Shown: positions 33,088 through 45,293 of the stretch, one piece after another
Layout: every line of letters begins with the position of its first letter
Numbering within the stretch: position 1 is the first letter of the stretch
NCBI GenBank assembly: GCA_030247885.1
Contig: JAPDRO010000022.1
Location: 372,001 to 436,000, forward strand
DNA from: Taxawa tesnikishii (nom. ined.)
Lineage: Eukaryota > Ascomycota > Dothideomycetes > Dothideales
DNA length: 64,000 nt
Reading direction: 5' to 3'
Notes under the pieces: model-generated
Told to the model about the DNA's origin: nothing
The model's input: the letters and a program-made list of their open reading frames with translations, nothing else
Database searches by the model: none
Made by a program: the position numbers and the translations under genes

Positions 33088-34331
33088 TCACAAGCGACTT
33101 CTGACCTGCTCCTCCGGATCATCACCAACCTTCAACACAATCCTGCCACTCACGTCACCCCTTTCCAACTCCTCATACACCTCCGGCAAGTCCTTGAACG
33201 GTCTCACAAACACCTTCGGCTTAACCAATCCCAGCCTCACCAACTCGACCGCTTCAAGGCACTCCTTGAGATTCCCGACCAAATTGCCCTTGATCCTTAA
33301 CCCCTTGATCACAATCGTGCTAATCGGCGTCTGCAAGTACGGCTTCCCAGGCGGAATGCCACAACAGCACAATGTGCCACCAATCTTCAGCATCTCGGCC
33401 GCGGCCGCGAAGGCTTTGGCGTTGCCGGCTGTCACGACGACAGCATTCGCACCGCCGCCGGTGATCTTGTGCACGTCGGCGACGAGGTCGGAGGATGTAG
33501 CGAAGTCGAGCCAGGAGGCGCCGTAGGAGGTTATGAGATCTTTCTTCGCAGATCCAGTGTCGATGCCTAGCACGCGTGCGCCGTGGATCAGACCGTACTG
33601 CACAGCGATGTGGCCGAGACCGCCGCCGGCGCCGACGACAACCAGCCAGTCATTCACCTTGAGGTCAGCGTTCTGGACCGCCTGGAACAATTATCAGCGG
33701 CTGGGTGAGATGAGATGGTGATGATCAAGAGCCAACAGACCTTGTATGCCGTCAGTCCGGCACAGAGCACTGGACCCATCACGACTGGATCGCAGTCATT
33801 GGGCAGGATGGTAAGGTAATCCGCATCAAGGGCGATGTACTCCTGGAAAGCGCCGTCTTCATGGTGCAGGTGGTTGGTGCTGTTGCTGCAATATTGTTCC
33901 TGACCACTGAGACAGAACTCGCAGCGCCTGCATATCCGGCTCGAGAATCTTACTCCGACGAGTCCGCCGAGCTGAATCGTCGGATCATTCTGGGGACGTC
34001 CGGGACCGAGTGCCACGATTCGCCCGATGCCTTCGTGTCCGCCGATGTGTGGGAGTTTGATGGCTGTAATTGGGTTGCCGTCGGCACCCGCTGCAGTACC
34101 AGCTCGTGTGTGCAGGTCTGGTGATGGCTGTCAGTTTCTGCTGAAGCTGATCATAATGCTAACCTGGCTGAACGTACCGCTCTGACACACACCCGTGTAA
34201 AGGATCTTTGCCAGGACTTCGTTGTGGCCGGGTTGCGGGACTGGGTAATTATGGTCAAATTCGACCGGCCCACCGAGGGATCGCACCAGTGCTACAGTCT
34301 GGGTTTTCGGGATGGCGAAGTTGGACGACAT
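33088..34331 (-). CDS. Zinc-dependent alcohol dehydrogenase (ADH1-like)
   Basis: Medium-chain dehydrogenase converting alcohols and aldehydes with NAD. Exons 34178-34331, 33741-34117 and 33088-33681, with introns of 60 and 59 nt, keep one open frame of about 375 residues. Catalytic zinc ligands are visible in TGVCQSDLH and GGHEGIGR. The structural zinc lobe is RICRRCEFCLSGQEQYC. The nucleotide loop reads VVVGAGGGLGHIAVQYG. The C-terminus extends past the usual yeast ADH end with DDPEEQVRSRL. The start MSSNFAIPKTQ at 34331 is the first in-frame ATG fitting the family; farther upstream the frame encodes an unlikely hydrophobic stretch in the leader. No frame breaks. Confidence 0.92.
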
Positions 34332-35411
34332 ATTGGTCTGTAGGGAAATATAGATGTGCGGGAGACAGAACAGACGTAGAAAGACTGGACACAGCGCGCC
34401 TAGAAAGCTATGCGCTGTCGAGCCGCTTTTCAAGGCCTCCCAAGGAGGAGGTATGAAATTCTCACGTCACCTACTCCTTCGTACAAGACTACTCCTCACC
34501 GGACAGCACCGAGTCGCAGGCTGTTGTGCGTGATACGTGTGAAGGATATGCGGGCCTTTTTGAATGTAAACAACGGCAAGGTGCAGTAAATGCCACGCAT
34601 TGTGCGGTGGGTTACCTGTATAAGCAATGCGACCCCGCGCTATGTGGTGGAGAGCAGATGGGGGTCAGACAAAGTGAGGGGTAAGAGCGGGGTGGTGAGA
34701 AGTACCAAAGTACTGGTAAGAGACGTTGGAGCTTGACGGGAATTCGGGACGCGGTCCGATAAGGAGAGCAAGAAATAGGAAGAGAGAAAGAAACGCCTGA
34801 GGCGTACATACATCGCCTGTTGTTGTCCGGATAAACTCGCACTTTCGTCATTGAAGCGAATGCTAAGGGTAAAACTAATCGTGACGCTCGTAGAGCCCAA
34901 AACGCCGCGTCAGAGAACCCTCTTGCTCTAGGAACCGACTCGTGTGGAAGGGCAACTGAACAAGACAGCGACTAGTCAGGAGCCAGCCGTTGCTGCGCTT
35001 GCCGCTCACTGTCCCTTCCTTGGGAGTTGAAAGAGCGAGTCGTGCCGGCAGAGGTCGCCGATAAGTATGTCTGATCTTGAGGACGATACTCATGCTGTCC
35101 AGAAAACAACATGGGAACAGTGTTTAGTCCCAGGCAAGCTTTGCTTGCCGGGTAGAGGGAAGCACAAAGAATTCCGTACCTGATCATTCAGAAGCCTGTC
35201 GAGTGCAGTACGAAATCAACCAGGGGTCGTCTTCGCCTTCACCGCCTCGTCCCGAACCGATGACCCACTGGGTAGGGGATTGCTGCGGCAACATCAAGAA
35301 CCACATGCGAGCGTTGTTCCGGACTCTGCTGGGTACCTCAGCTAGTGTCAGCTGGATTCTCCTGCACCTGCTTGCATGAATGTACAACTAGGATAACCCG
35401 TGCTGCATGAC
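34332..35411. other. Intergenic, no gene seen
   Basis: 1,080 bp between two minus-strand genes; only short overlapping frames. It should contain the ADH promoter near 34332-34700. Confidence 0.45.
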
Positions 35412-37768
35412 CTAAGCCAGGCCTGTGATACCGTAGCCTGGGTCATGTTGGATTGCACCAATGGTATTCGTATCGAAGAGCAGAGCGTCGAAATCAGATA
35501 GGCCTGCCATAGCCTGCGGAACCGGTCAGCGTCAGGCGATGGTACAGGTGAGGTAACGCACCAATGTATCAAATTCGCCCCAGCCGGTCAAATCGGCGAT
35601 CATAGAGTTTGGACTTATGTGACTGAGTCCAGGGTCATCGCCGAAAATGGCGTTGGGCTGCCCGAGTGAAGTAATTCCGCCATGCGGACCGCTTGGTGCA
35701 TCACTGGGTGTAGGCCAAGGGTTTTGTATTCTACCAGGACTTTGTTGAACTCCGACTGGAAAGCTTCCTGGCTGCGTAAGCTTCACGGCTTCGGCTTTCA
35801 ACTCCTCCAACACGATTCCATAGCGCTCTGCAAAGGGGCTTTTCAAGACTGTCTGGGACAGCAGATCTTGACATCTCCGAGCTGCTAAGAAAGAGGGCTC
35901 CCAGACGTGGGTCGGCCCATTTCGACATTGGATCGTATGGACGTATAACACAACAATGGCGCAAAAGGCGTAGTATTGAAAGAGCTGTACGATTTTAGCC
36001 AGCGTCATTCACCGTTCTTGTTAATTGTATTTACCCAAAACGATCCGAACATCTGTCCGTTCTCGCAAAGTTCGATGGTAATCCGCACGATGTCCATCGC
36101 CGCTTCTACGCATTTGTCGGCACTCTTTCGGATGACTCCCTCAAGCAAGTCATTGCCTGCATTGGCCGGTCTTGCAAGATTGGCAAAGTTGCTTAAGAGG
36201 AACGGCCTGTGAAGAAGTATGGCAGCGTGCCCATACGCCATGTTGAGTACGGACCACTGTCGGGAGAAGGGCGGCATAAGCAGCGACACATTTGATGTCT
36301 CAGCGTCCAAGAAGCCAGCGATGCCGTTGCGCCATTGTCGTAACTGTGAATCATAGTCCTGTATACGCAATGCTCGGGTGTTGTTAGTCAAGCGCCCTAT
36401 GCCGTATAGGTCCTTCAGAATCCCGCTAATAATACGTGACAATCTCGCATGGTACACCGGAGCCAGCATGATACTCTGCACCTTGCTCATCCCAGGACGT
36501 GAATTGCCGGCTGCGAGATCAGCGTCGTCCACACATGAGGGGAGGTCCTGATCAAGGTCGTCATCGTGAAACACTCGTGGTCTCCCCAACGCCGCACTTA
36601 AGTAGTTGTCCAAGCTGTATGCACACCAAAAGACCCTCTTACGGCATTCCGTTTCGATGATGTTTTGCCCGTCTCTCCTGCGTTTTCTATGGAGCCCGAT
36701 GGCTAGTGCCAGTCTTGCAGTAGTACCGAACAGACTCCAGCAGTGGTTAATCCGGGACTGAGAAAGCAGGTAGAAACATTGAGCGAGTCGGGCTTGTACG
36801 CTCGTCAGACGGACTTCACCTGTCTCTTTGCATAACTGATGCTCAGAGGCGCCGAAGAAAATAGCACTGCACCTTATGTTCTCCAGCTTGTCTGCGGAAC
36901 TCGTCTTAGTGTACAGTTTCGCTTGAGCCATAATCATCAAGATGAGTGCGTTGCGTTCGCGGGAGCCTACGGCAACATCCGAATCATGCAGTCCAGCATA
37001 GAAATCATCCAGCCATCGCTCTGTGGTTTGGCGGTGCAAGAATCTGAAGGTCGGAACAGCGAAATCGAAGTATGTTGCCAAAAGTCTTTGCGCTTCCTGC
37101 TTGCTAGGCAACACGAAGAACGAAGAGTCATATGCAGGCAGAGGAGAGTCACCAAATGTGAAGATAGATGAGGTAGGTGTTAAGTTTCCGGTTTCCTGTA
37201 ATCGTTTTTGCGCACGGATGAGGAACGATACGCCGGAAGATGGTCCAATGTAATGACCGTCGCGGTTTGTTTGATGCGGCTCCGGAGAGTTTCTTGAGGA
37301 TGATACTGGGGCTTGTCGCGGTCTCGCTGCACAATCTGCTGCCATAGGTGATGGTACACCTTGCATCATCTGGTGGAGATCGTCTACAACCCTGACTGTA
37401 GGTTGACCTTCGGCGTTCGAACTGCCCAGGGGGAATCTACATCCGGACGCGGTCTGCTGACACTGCCTTGATGTGAAGTCCCCGGAGAATCCACAGTCAT
37501 GTTTTCGTCCTGATCTGCTTCTGAGTCTTCCTCGAGGACAGGGGGCATTGCCACGTCTGTAAGGAGCAGTGAACTCGCACTGTAAGCCAAACCGCTTGCA
37601 TGGTGGACACGGTGCCCGACCCGTACAGCGAGCTTTCCTTCTGCAAATGTGGGTCAGCGTCTTGCGGAGGCATTGATGCGTGGGAGACTACACTTTGCAC
37701 CTGTCGCAAGCCCGCGTGACTCGCACACGCTCCTTCTCTTTGCCTCGGCGCTTCAACGAGGTCGGCAT
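35412..37768 (-). CDS. Zn2Cys6 transcription factor with fungal-specific regulatory domain
   Basis: Gal4-type DNA-binding regulator. Exons 37692-37768, 36035-37640, 35562-35984 and 35412-35513, with introns of 51, 50 and 48 nt, give one open frame of about 735 residues. Splicing of exon 1 to 2 completes the binuclear zinc cluster ACDRCKVRKARC with cysteines at 21, 24, 31, 37, 40 and 47. Basic residues flank it (KRRGKEKERVRVTR). The middle homology region spans the large exon (FDFAVPTFRFLHRQTTERWL, LARLALAIGLHRKRR-like block, RKRVFWCAYSLDNYLSAALGRPR). The C-terminus is acidic and Asp/Leu-rich (DFDALLFDTN), a possible activation segment. Target genes unknown; the neighbouring ADH is 1.1 kb away but nothing proves control. 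Confidence 0.92.
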
Positions 37769-39550
37769 GGGTGAGCGAGGCGTTTGCTCCGAGGGCGTAT
37801 TATTCGGTGACTGCACGCTTGACATGATGGAACTCGGGAACCACTCTTACACCACGAACATGATCAAAAGGGGACGGAAAAGAAGACGGATATCTTGAGG
37901 TGGGTAGTGGACGCGATTGGGTAACCGGGCGGAAATAAAGATGCACCAATCGGACTTTCACCGCCAAGATGCCCCCATCCTCCAAGCATCTCTAAGATCC
38001 TTTCCTGTACACGTTCTATCGTCTGATTTTTGGCTTTATCTATCTGGAGGAGTGATCATGATCACTGGGTCGACTCTGCGGTGCGCTTTCTTGGCGTGAG
38101 ACATCCCGTCAAGTCGGACGAGTTCCTGATACGAGCTGTCTATCTGTAGCAGTGTGAAGAAATACCGGAAACACTGACAGAGGCAAGCACTACTCGGGCC
38201 TTTCACGAATCTTCCAACACAAAACGTTCTATGTCTTCTCTTCTGTTCATATGTGGTCACAGCGGTGCCCTATTTTGCAGCTCCTCGACCTATTTTGAAC
38301 ATCACCGGCAGTCGACAGTCGGTTTCCGAGCCCTCGATACCTTCCCTATTGTCCTCCAAATGCTGAATCACAGACCGCTCTCTCCAACGCTTGCCAGATC
38401 TACTCGCCCTTCGTGTGTCAAGGTGAGATCCACTCTCTCACCCGTAGATGCTCTGTCTAGCGCCGTACCGTAGATTGATACGCCCCTCTACGTGGCTCCC
38501 ATGATAGTCAAGTGCATCACCTTGCTCCGGGCCATATTTTTCGCGACCATGTTGCGCTTGTTGCTCGTAAGAATAAAGTACAAAGATTAAGACGGGTTTT
38601 TGTTGTCATTGATCAAGACACTGATGAGGAGCGTAAGAGTGCTATCAGAGAGCATGACTTACCTGACGAGGCTGTGGACAGGGGTTCAAGTTCTTGGTAT
38701 AAATTCACGGAAGTGCCTCTTGTAGATTGCTCAGCTGCCTGGTTGTCGTCGCAAGGTCGCGGCATCATCATGGTATCCACATACAGATGGTCTATACGCA
38801 TACAAATAGTATATAAGCATACAGATAGTGTCATTCTTGACTGTGGCCTCTTGCGCCCGTCAGACTGTAATGTTTGAGGGGCGTCCTACCAGATTTTATG
38901 GACGACGATCTGTTCCCGTGGCGGAAGTGCTGAGCTCTGTGCCTGTTGGGTGTACCAGCGTTACGTTGGTCAGCAGATGGCCGAGCAAATGATTGGCGCT
39001 CACATCTCGGACCGGAACAACAACAGGTGGGGAGTGTTAGTGTTGTTGATGCATTTGAATGCGTTGTTTGTGGTCGCAACAAAGTACAGAAATATCGTGA
39101 CTTGGCACGTGAGAGACATTTGACGGTTTCTGCACTGGTCGGAAGGAAGGGCTAAGTCTGCGGTTTGAGGGATAACGGGTGGATTGCAATAGATCAAATT
39201 AGATTAGATCGTGACACAGCAAGCTGCAAGCTGCAAGCGCATCTTAGCGGGCGTTGCGTTGCGTCGCCATCTCGTTTTGGGTGTTAGTTCTGACTCCTGA
39301 GCATGATTGTTGCTGATTCAGGTTAGCCTTGGCCGAAATAGAAATAGAACCAGACCGGCTGATGACGCAAGCATGGCCGCGCGTTCGGAATCTTCAGTCG
39401 CTCAGCCCCTCGCGGCTGTCACGGGAACCTTAAACACTCTTCAGCCTTCCCTCTGTTTCTGCCTCTTGTCTCTCCTATACATGCCAAATCAACACTTATC
39501 GGTCTAACAAATACTCACGACTGGGAATACCTACATCAATTGAACTCAAC
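37769..39550. other. 1.8-kb stretch without a recognisable gene
   Basis: Frames such as 38512-38877 (+) lack an ATG with support and match nothing known. A short GCAAGCT repeat is at 39219-39240. The rightmost 150 bp, with CT-rich tracts, fit the leader of the next gene. Confidence 0.4.
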
Positions 39551-40890
39551 ATGGTTTGCCGCACCGCCGGTGCTCTCACTGCGTTGGCGCTGGCCGCAAA
39601 CGCCTTCATTCTCCCGCCTTCGGCTGCCAGCACCGACCTCTCTACCTCCGACTTCCAGGGACTGGCCATCGACACCAAGTCACAGCTCGCAAAGATTCCC
39701 TGCTCCGCCTGCGTTTTCAAGGGCCAGAGCGAAAAGGCTGCTGGTGCCACTGAGGGGATTTACTCTTTGCCCAGGGTGGCGCCAACGATGTTCTCCTCAA
39801 CTTCACTATTTCGGAGGACGGCCGCAAGCTGCGCCTACATGAGGCTACTTTGTATCCCGTTCCCGTGGTCTGGGATGCCGCCTCCATGGCCCTCACCGTT
39901 CACCAGGTCCCGGCTTCTGCATCTTTGGTCGACATCAAGGCCGGAAAGGTCGATATGGTTCCACTGAAAGTCAGCGGCCAAGGCATCACTGTCAACAGCG
40001 AGGAGTCTGTCTCGAAGCTTGGCGACAAGATGGTCACCATGAGCTACGAGGTCTTCTCGTTGGAGGAACAGCCAATGCACCTTGACAAGGTCGACATTCA
40101 ACTCCTCAAGAGCGCACAGGGCGAGCTCATGATCCTGTCCGTTGAGTCTCTCCCAGCGCAACCCAGCTTCATGGACGACGACGTGCCGTCTCCGTTCCCA
40201 CATGGACCCCCAGGTCCAGGTGAAAAGCACGGACACGAAAAGGAAAAGGAGTGCAAGAACCTGCCTGCCGTCTTGTGCAAGTGGAAGAATATGGTCGAGG
40301 ACAAGCTCAACGGTGTCAGTGGCTTCAAGCCTCATGGCTCCAAATATGGCAAGTTCGGTGGCTGCGGTGGTCGTAAGGGCGGCAGGCCACACAAGTTACC
40401 CGGTCACATCAGGCCACACTTCGACGCTGAGGGCAAGCCTCAATTTGGTAGACCAGGCGTGCAAGACAAGCCCGCCTCTGACATGGAAGACCGCCCCAAC
40501 AACCACCATGGTCGCCCACCAAAAGGAATGCGCCCACCTCATGCTCACGGACCTCACGCCCACGGAGCCCATGGACCGCATCACCACAGACCTCACCATC
40601 ACATCCTGCACAACTTCATGGTCGGCTTCATCTCCATTCTCGTTCCTCTGGCATGCGGTATGGCCCTTGGCGTTACCGTCAGTGTGATTGGAATGGTCGT
40701 TGGCCGTCTGATCGCTTTCTTGTGGATCAAGTACCGCCGTGGTGGACAACGTGGTTACGCCAGCGTCGCTCAGACCGAGGAGGACGATGCGGCCATTGAG
40801 AAGGGAACTGCCTTTGTCGACGAGGAGGAAACCGAGGCTCTTCCAGTGTACGAGGAAGCCCCTGCGTACGACGAGAAGGAGCAGAAGTAG
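39551..40890 (+). CDS. Secretory single-pass membrane protein with His-rich luminal region
   Basis: Fungal protein of unknown function, about 447 residues once one base is restored. Signal peptide MVCRTAGALTALALAANAF; a conserved CSACVFKG box followed by GANDVLLNFTISEDGRKL, a beta-rich domain I associate with a fungal DUF family (number from memory, DUF7728). Then a Gly/His/Pro-rich stretch with many His (HGPHHHRPHHHI), one membrane segment (FMVGFISILVPLACGMALG... VIGMVVGRLIAFLWI) and a cytosolic acidic tail with LPVYEEAPAY. That motif resembles the (L/P)PxY sites bound by WW domains of Rsp5-type ubiquitin ligases. The frame breaks at GGGG 39754-39757; one more G gives TEGDLLFAQGGAND. Confidence 0.83.
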
Positions 40891-42343
40891 CCTGGTTTCA
40901 GGAGGAAAGAATCGGAGCGAGGTTGATTGTCCTAACTTGAGGCCGGAATTTGATTTATACCAAACACCTATCTATTGTCTAGATCTTGGATGGCGCTGGA
41001 AGGGAACAGGCGTCGTGGCTCGACTTTTACACTTGTGATTTTGCTCGGATCGTACAACATTGCTGCTGTGCAGCAGCTCCAAAACCAGACAGCCATTATC
41101 AAATATCTCTTTGTGTTCCCGATGTTCCGTGTTAAACTGTCAATGCTCGATACAGTTTCAGAATACAGATCCGTTGTGCTGGTAAATTGTGTCAAAGTCT
41201 TCCGACCGCGGTCCATTGTTTCGGTCGATCGATTGCTGAACGGATGAGAGTGGAGTGGTTTCCTGCCATGAATGTTGTAGCTCGGCTGTCCGGAGCCTGC
41301 ATGTATGCTGATTGGTCGGGACTCGATCTTCTTCTGCTGCAATTCGCTCGACTGATTTCTCCTGCTTGGTAGAAGTAAGAATCACCCTTAGAGAAGGTTT
41401 GAGCGGTCCCTCGATAGGGACCACCCTTTGTAGGTAGCGTCTAATAAGGAGGATGAAGCGGAAGCGGGCTGGAAGACCCGACGAGCCTTGTGCAAGGACT
41501 CGCTTGAGGCTTGCAAGCTAAGCATGTAACGTACAGCTGTCACTTGCCGTCGCTGAGATCGGGGGCTTGTGTTGACGAGATGGAGGAGGGAACCAGGGAT
41601 CTTGACAGGTGACAACTAGGGTGAAGCGGCCTAGGGCCCTGTCACAATGACCGCTTCCTACCTGGTCCGGTAACGTGCTTGCTGATCGTTCAACCTGCGA
41701 GTACCAGTTTGGGAAATGCACTACAGAGTTCAGCCAACGTCGAACGCGTCACGGTTTCTTTTTGAGGGGCAGCCCGTTTGTGCGCCTCTTGACACTCCAC
41801 ACCCTTTGCGAAGCATGGGACGTTGAGCCCTGAGTGCAATTGCCGCAAGCGGCAATTGCTTTACGATATAAAGAGGATGAAGGTTGTGATGGACTGTAGA
41901 GGCGTTGTGTAAGCAGTTTCAGTACACATACATACGATGAGGCTGCAAGCCGCCTGAAACAGGCATCCCACTCAGTCTGGCCAGGCGCTGCCTGATTGTG
42001 TTTTCCAGTTGTAGCAAATGCCTCCTAATCAGCACTCAACGGATAGGACGGATTCCGTAAGAGTGGAACGACAGAAAGTGCAAGGGTGACTGGCAAGCTT
42101 GAAACAAACTTTCCCTAATTGACTTGCATTGTAAACGCGAGGTCTATCCGTGCGCTACAGGGGAGGTTGTAGGCTGGGCGGACGCTCTAGGAGGGATCGC
42201 AGTCATGTGGAAGGAAGGCTTGGCTTGGACTATACTAGACACAGTGCAAAAGACATACAGAGATCAACTAGGTAAACATGTGCGCGTGAAGTTCGCTCAC
42301 AAGCGTACGTTAGCTTGCATCGACGGCCATCCGCGTGGCCACA
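40891..42343. other. Convergent intergenic region with a perfect dyad
   Basis: 1,453 bp between the 3' ends of the His-rich membrane protein and the MBL-fold gene. No gene recognised. It contains the inverted repeat listed at 41836-41859. Confidence 0.45.
41836..41859. repeat. Perfect 11-bp inverted repeat, 2-nt spacer
   Basis: GCAATTGCCGC and its exact reverse complement GCGGCAATTGC are separated by AA. In RNA it would form a stable short hairpin; in DNA it could be a dimeric-factor site. It lies between convergent genes, followed by ACGATATAAAGAGG. Confidence 0.85.
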
Positions 42344-43702
42344 CTACACGGTGAACCAGTAGGCCTCTAGTTCTTTCCCGTCCCTGTTCGCAAGTGCGTG
42401 GTGCCGGTTTTCCTCCCAGACCGTCCCTCCTTCGCCAAACTGGTTGCTCAGGTGGCCCAGGAAGAAATCCAGGTTCTCCTTCGCTTGCGGGAACGCGTTT
42501 TGGAACGTTTCGTAAATATCGTCGACCTGTGGCTTGCTACTCGCGTTCTGGATCTTGGATTCGAAAAGAGCAAGATATGCGCGATTGTGTGCGATGTCAG
42601 CCTTCGCATCAAGCTCCCACCCAGGTTCGATGTGTCCCGGGACGAGCTTGACTGGTTGCAATGCTTCGATCAGATCGAGCGTCTTACGCCAGGCGGAGAG
42701 GATGGCTGGAGTCTCGATTTCCTCGACCCTAGTTTTCTGGCATTACTATTGTGCAATCGGTATGACGACTGACAGCCGTGAGGCGCAGTGCCGGCATCAT
42801 GGTTTCAAGAGCCGATGGAGCCTTGCACGGCGCAGTTTGACATTCTCGGGACTTGGACGTCACTAAAGAGAGCTTGCAGGTAGCTTACCAGACATGAGAA
42901 CTGCGAGAATAGATCGCGTCTCCACAGATTATGGTCCTTTCGGTGGGCAGCCAGAAGAGCGTGTGGTCGACGCTGTCGCCTTGCAACGGGCCAAGCAGCA
43001 TCACCGGCGACGCCTCGTTGCCATCCAGCACGAAGAGGCTGTGGCGGAATGGTGTCGGTTTGGTAGGCGCGGCGGGAACATTGTCCTTGCCCATAACTAA
43101 AGCGTTGCGGCGTGGTTAACTGATCTGTGTCGTTTACGCTTTGGATCGGTCATATGAAGTAGGGTTGGTCTCTACGACCCTGCATACCTGTCGGCCAGTA
43201 CTTCACTTTCTCATCATACTCGCGCTCGATGCCGGTGCAGACTAAGGGCCGTTAGTCGGTGCACCGTTACAAGACCCACTTGCTCTCTTCCACCTATTGC
43301 ACAGCGAAGGTGCGAAGGAGGTTACGATGCAAGTATGAGCTTAGATTGTTTTATAGAGTCCTCCACTCACCGTATGGTGCTGCGTATAGTGTTGCAGAGG
43401 GGAACGCTTCAAGAATCGGGTTCGCACTGTACACGTGCTTCAGCGATGGCTGCCAACTCCCCCACAGCCTGTTTCGCTACTCACCTGAAATAGTGATCGG
43501 GGTGGTGATGAGTGACAAAGACGGCTTTCAGCGGTACAGACGCAATCTGCTTGATCCATGCGGCCACGTTCTTCGCGTCTGGTACGAGGAACGGTGGATC
43601 GATTAAGGCAGCGGCTCGTTTACCGACCAGCAGCGTGGTAACAGAGCACAGCCCTTGCACCGAACTAATGTGGTGATGTGACTCTAGTCCTTCCATGGCC
43701 AT
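42344..43702 (-). CDS. Metallo-beta-lactamase-fold hydrolase
   Basis: MBL-fold metal-dependent hydrolase of unknown substrate. Five exons: 43485-43702, 43381-43436, 43198-43241, 42889-43096 and 42344-42728, with introns of 48, 139, 101 and 160 nt; all junctions keep the frame. The metal-binding box is VTHHHPDHYF (HxHxDH). Later ligands are in LLGPLQGDSVDHTLFW and IICGDAIY (Asp), then VPGHIEPGW (His). The C-terminal helical part (DIAHNRAYLALFESK) matches small fungal MBL proteins of about 300 residues. The start is the ATG at 43702 (MAMEGLESHHHI); a second ATG follows two codons later. Two small internal exons make simple frame calls miss this gene. Confidence 0.85.
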
Positions 43703-45293
43703 ATTGTTGCACGTAGGTGAACCGATGTGGTTTGCAGGTGTTGTTGCAGCAGGAGGCGCGGGAGCGAACGTTGTATATACCGTGGTTATGATGCACCGGA
43801 GCAACGCAGAAAGAGAGAAGCAAACGGCAAATGGGTCGAGGGCCGTTTCTCTTGCTCGCCGGGGAGGATTACCAATTTCAGGCTTGGTATGGGCAATTCA
43901 TGAGCACACAATCGTATTCTGTAGTCAGCCCTTCGGCCTTTCTGGTTCCCTTCGTCCAGACCATGTTGGAAATCATGGAGACCCCGCATGGCAAGTAGAG
44001 TAGAGTAGTAGCGTCTGTCGCAAGAGCCGAGCCGGCAACAGCGGAATATTTGCGCGTCGAGAAATAAGATGATTCTCAGCTTCCGACGTTGATGGGTGCA
44101 ACGTTGCGCACACGACGGATTCATATCACCAAAGTCAACGAGGTAGGCTGGTGTTCTGCAGCGGGCTTAGATGGCTTTCGGCAACGACCCGGTTGGTGAC
44201 ACGCCGCAGACGCTCTGCTCCCGTGCTCCTCCAGTCTGGGAGGGCTTTCCTTGGCCGGGAGAAGAGACGAAGAGAGTTTGACGGGTGTCAGCGGTGCCGA
44301 TAGTGGCAGAGTCGAAAGCCTTTCTTTAGACGCTGGCGGGCCGTGGCGTTGCACCTTTGCTTTCGAAGCATTTTCTGGTTTTTGCATGACTCGGATGATG
44401 CCACCAAGCAGGCTTGGCCTTGGGCCTTGGGCCTTGGGCCTCGGGCCTTGGGCGGCAGCTCCACAAGGGCAGCGGGTCCCGGTGTGATGATCGACAGTCA
44501 AGTCCCCAACTGCCGCGCTCTGACATCGTCGACGGTGCATAGTGCCATCCGCAATCCACCATGTCGGTGCAGTGGTTAGGAGACTGGCTCCTTCACCAAT
44601 CACACACGGCCGGCCATGATCGAACGACACAGCCGCTCCGCGCTTTGACCTCCGCTTCTCTCATCAATGAATCGATAAGTTTTTTGGCTCCATGTCCGGC
44701 CCGCGGCGAAAGTCGACTTCGAGCCAGGTGTGACGCGCGAGAGGGCGCAGGGGGACCGTGGTGTTTGAGATGCAGAGCAAGACGCCATCCATGTGATTTG
44801 AGTTATCACCGATACCCACCGCCACGTAGGTCCATGAAAGTCATGGGGGCAATCGCCGTCTTTTGCTCCTCGATGCGCCCGCCTTGCCGCGAGCTTGCTG
44901 GTGCGGTGAAGGCCGTGAGGGAACTTCGAATGTGATTCGTTTTTTCTTTGTTTTTCAACGCCGAATTGACCTGAGTCGTATCAGTGTCCACTGCAACGCT
45001 AGACTTGCTCTTGCTGCTGGACCACCACACTCCGAGAAAGCCGGGTTCGACTGAGAGCGCCGTCTGAGCAGCGTAAGAGTTGTAGAGGTGGGTGTGGTGC
45101 AAATAGACATTAATTGATTGATCGGTCAAACGTGCTGTGACCTGGATACTTATATAGGAGGGGTATTCCGAGACGACTTTTACCAGGTGTAACCTGCCTG
45201 CCAAGAGGCCTCCGTCCTTCTTGCCGTGAAATCATCAACAGATCCAGCCCAAACGCCATGCTTCAAACAACATAGTAAAGGAGTAAACAGAAT
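43703..45293. other. 1.6-kb stretch without a recognisable gene
   Basis: Lies between the MBL-fold start and the homeobox stop. Frames at 44121-44630 and 44806-45204 on the minus strand are open but look like chance translations through repeats. A CTTGGGC minisatellite is at 44415-44453. Confidence 0.4.
44415..44453. repeat. CTTGGGC heptanucleotide minisatellite
   Basis: Five tandem TGGGCCT-type units with one T-to-C change in the fourth (CTCGGGC). Confidence 0.88.

Noticed and set aside
44806-45204. Minus-strand frame of 132 codons downstream of the homeobox gene
   Set aside because: No motif, no compelling start context and no intron support; probably chance or 3' untranslated sequence.
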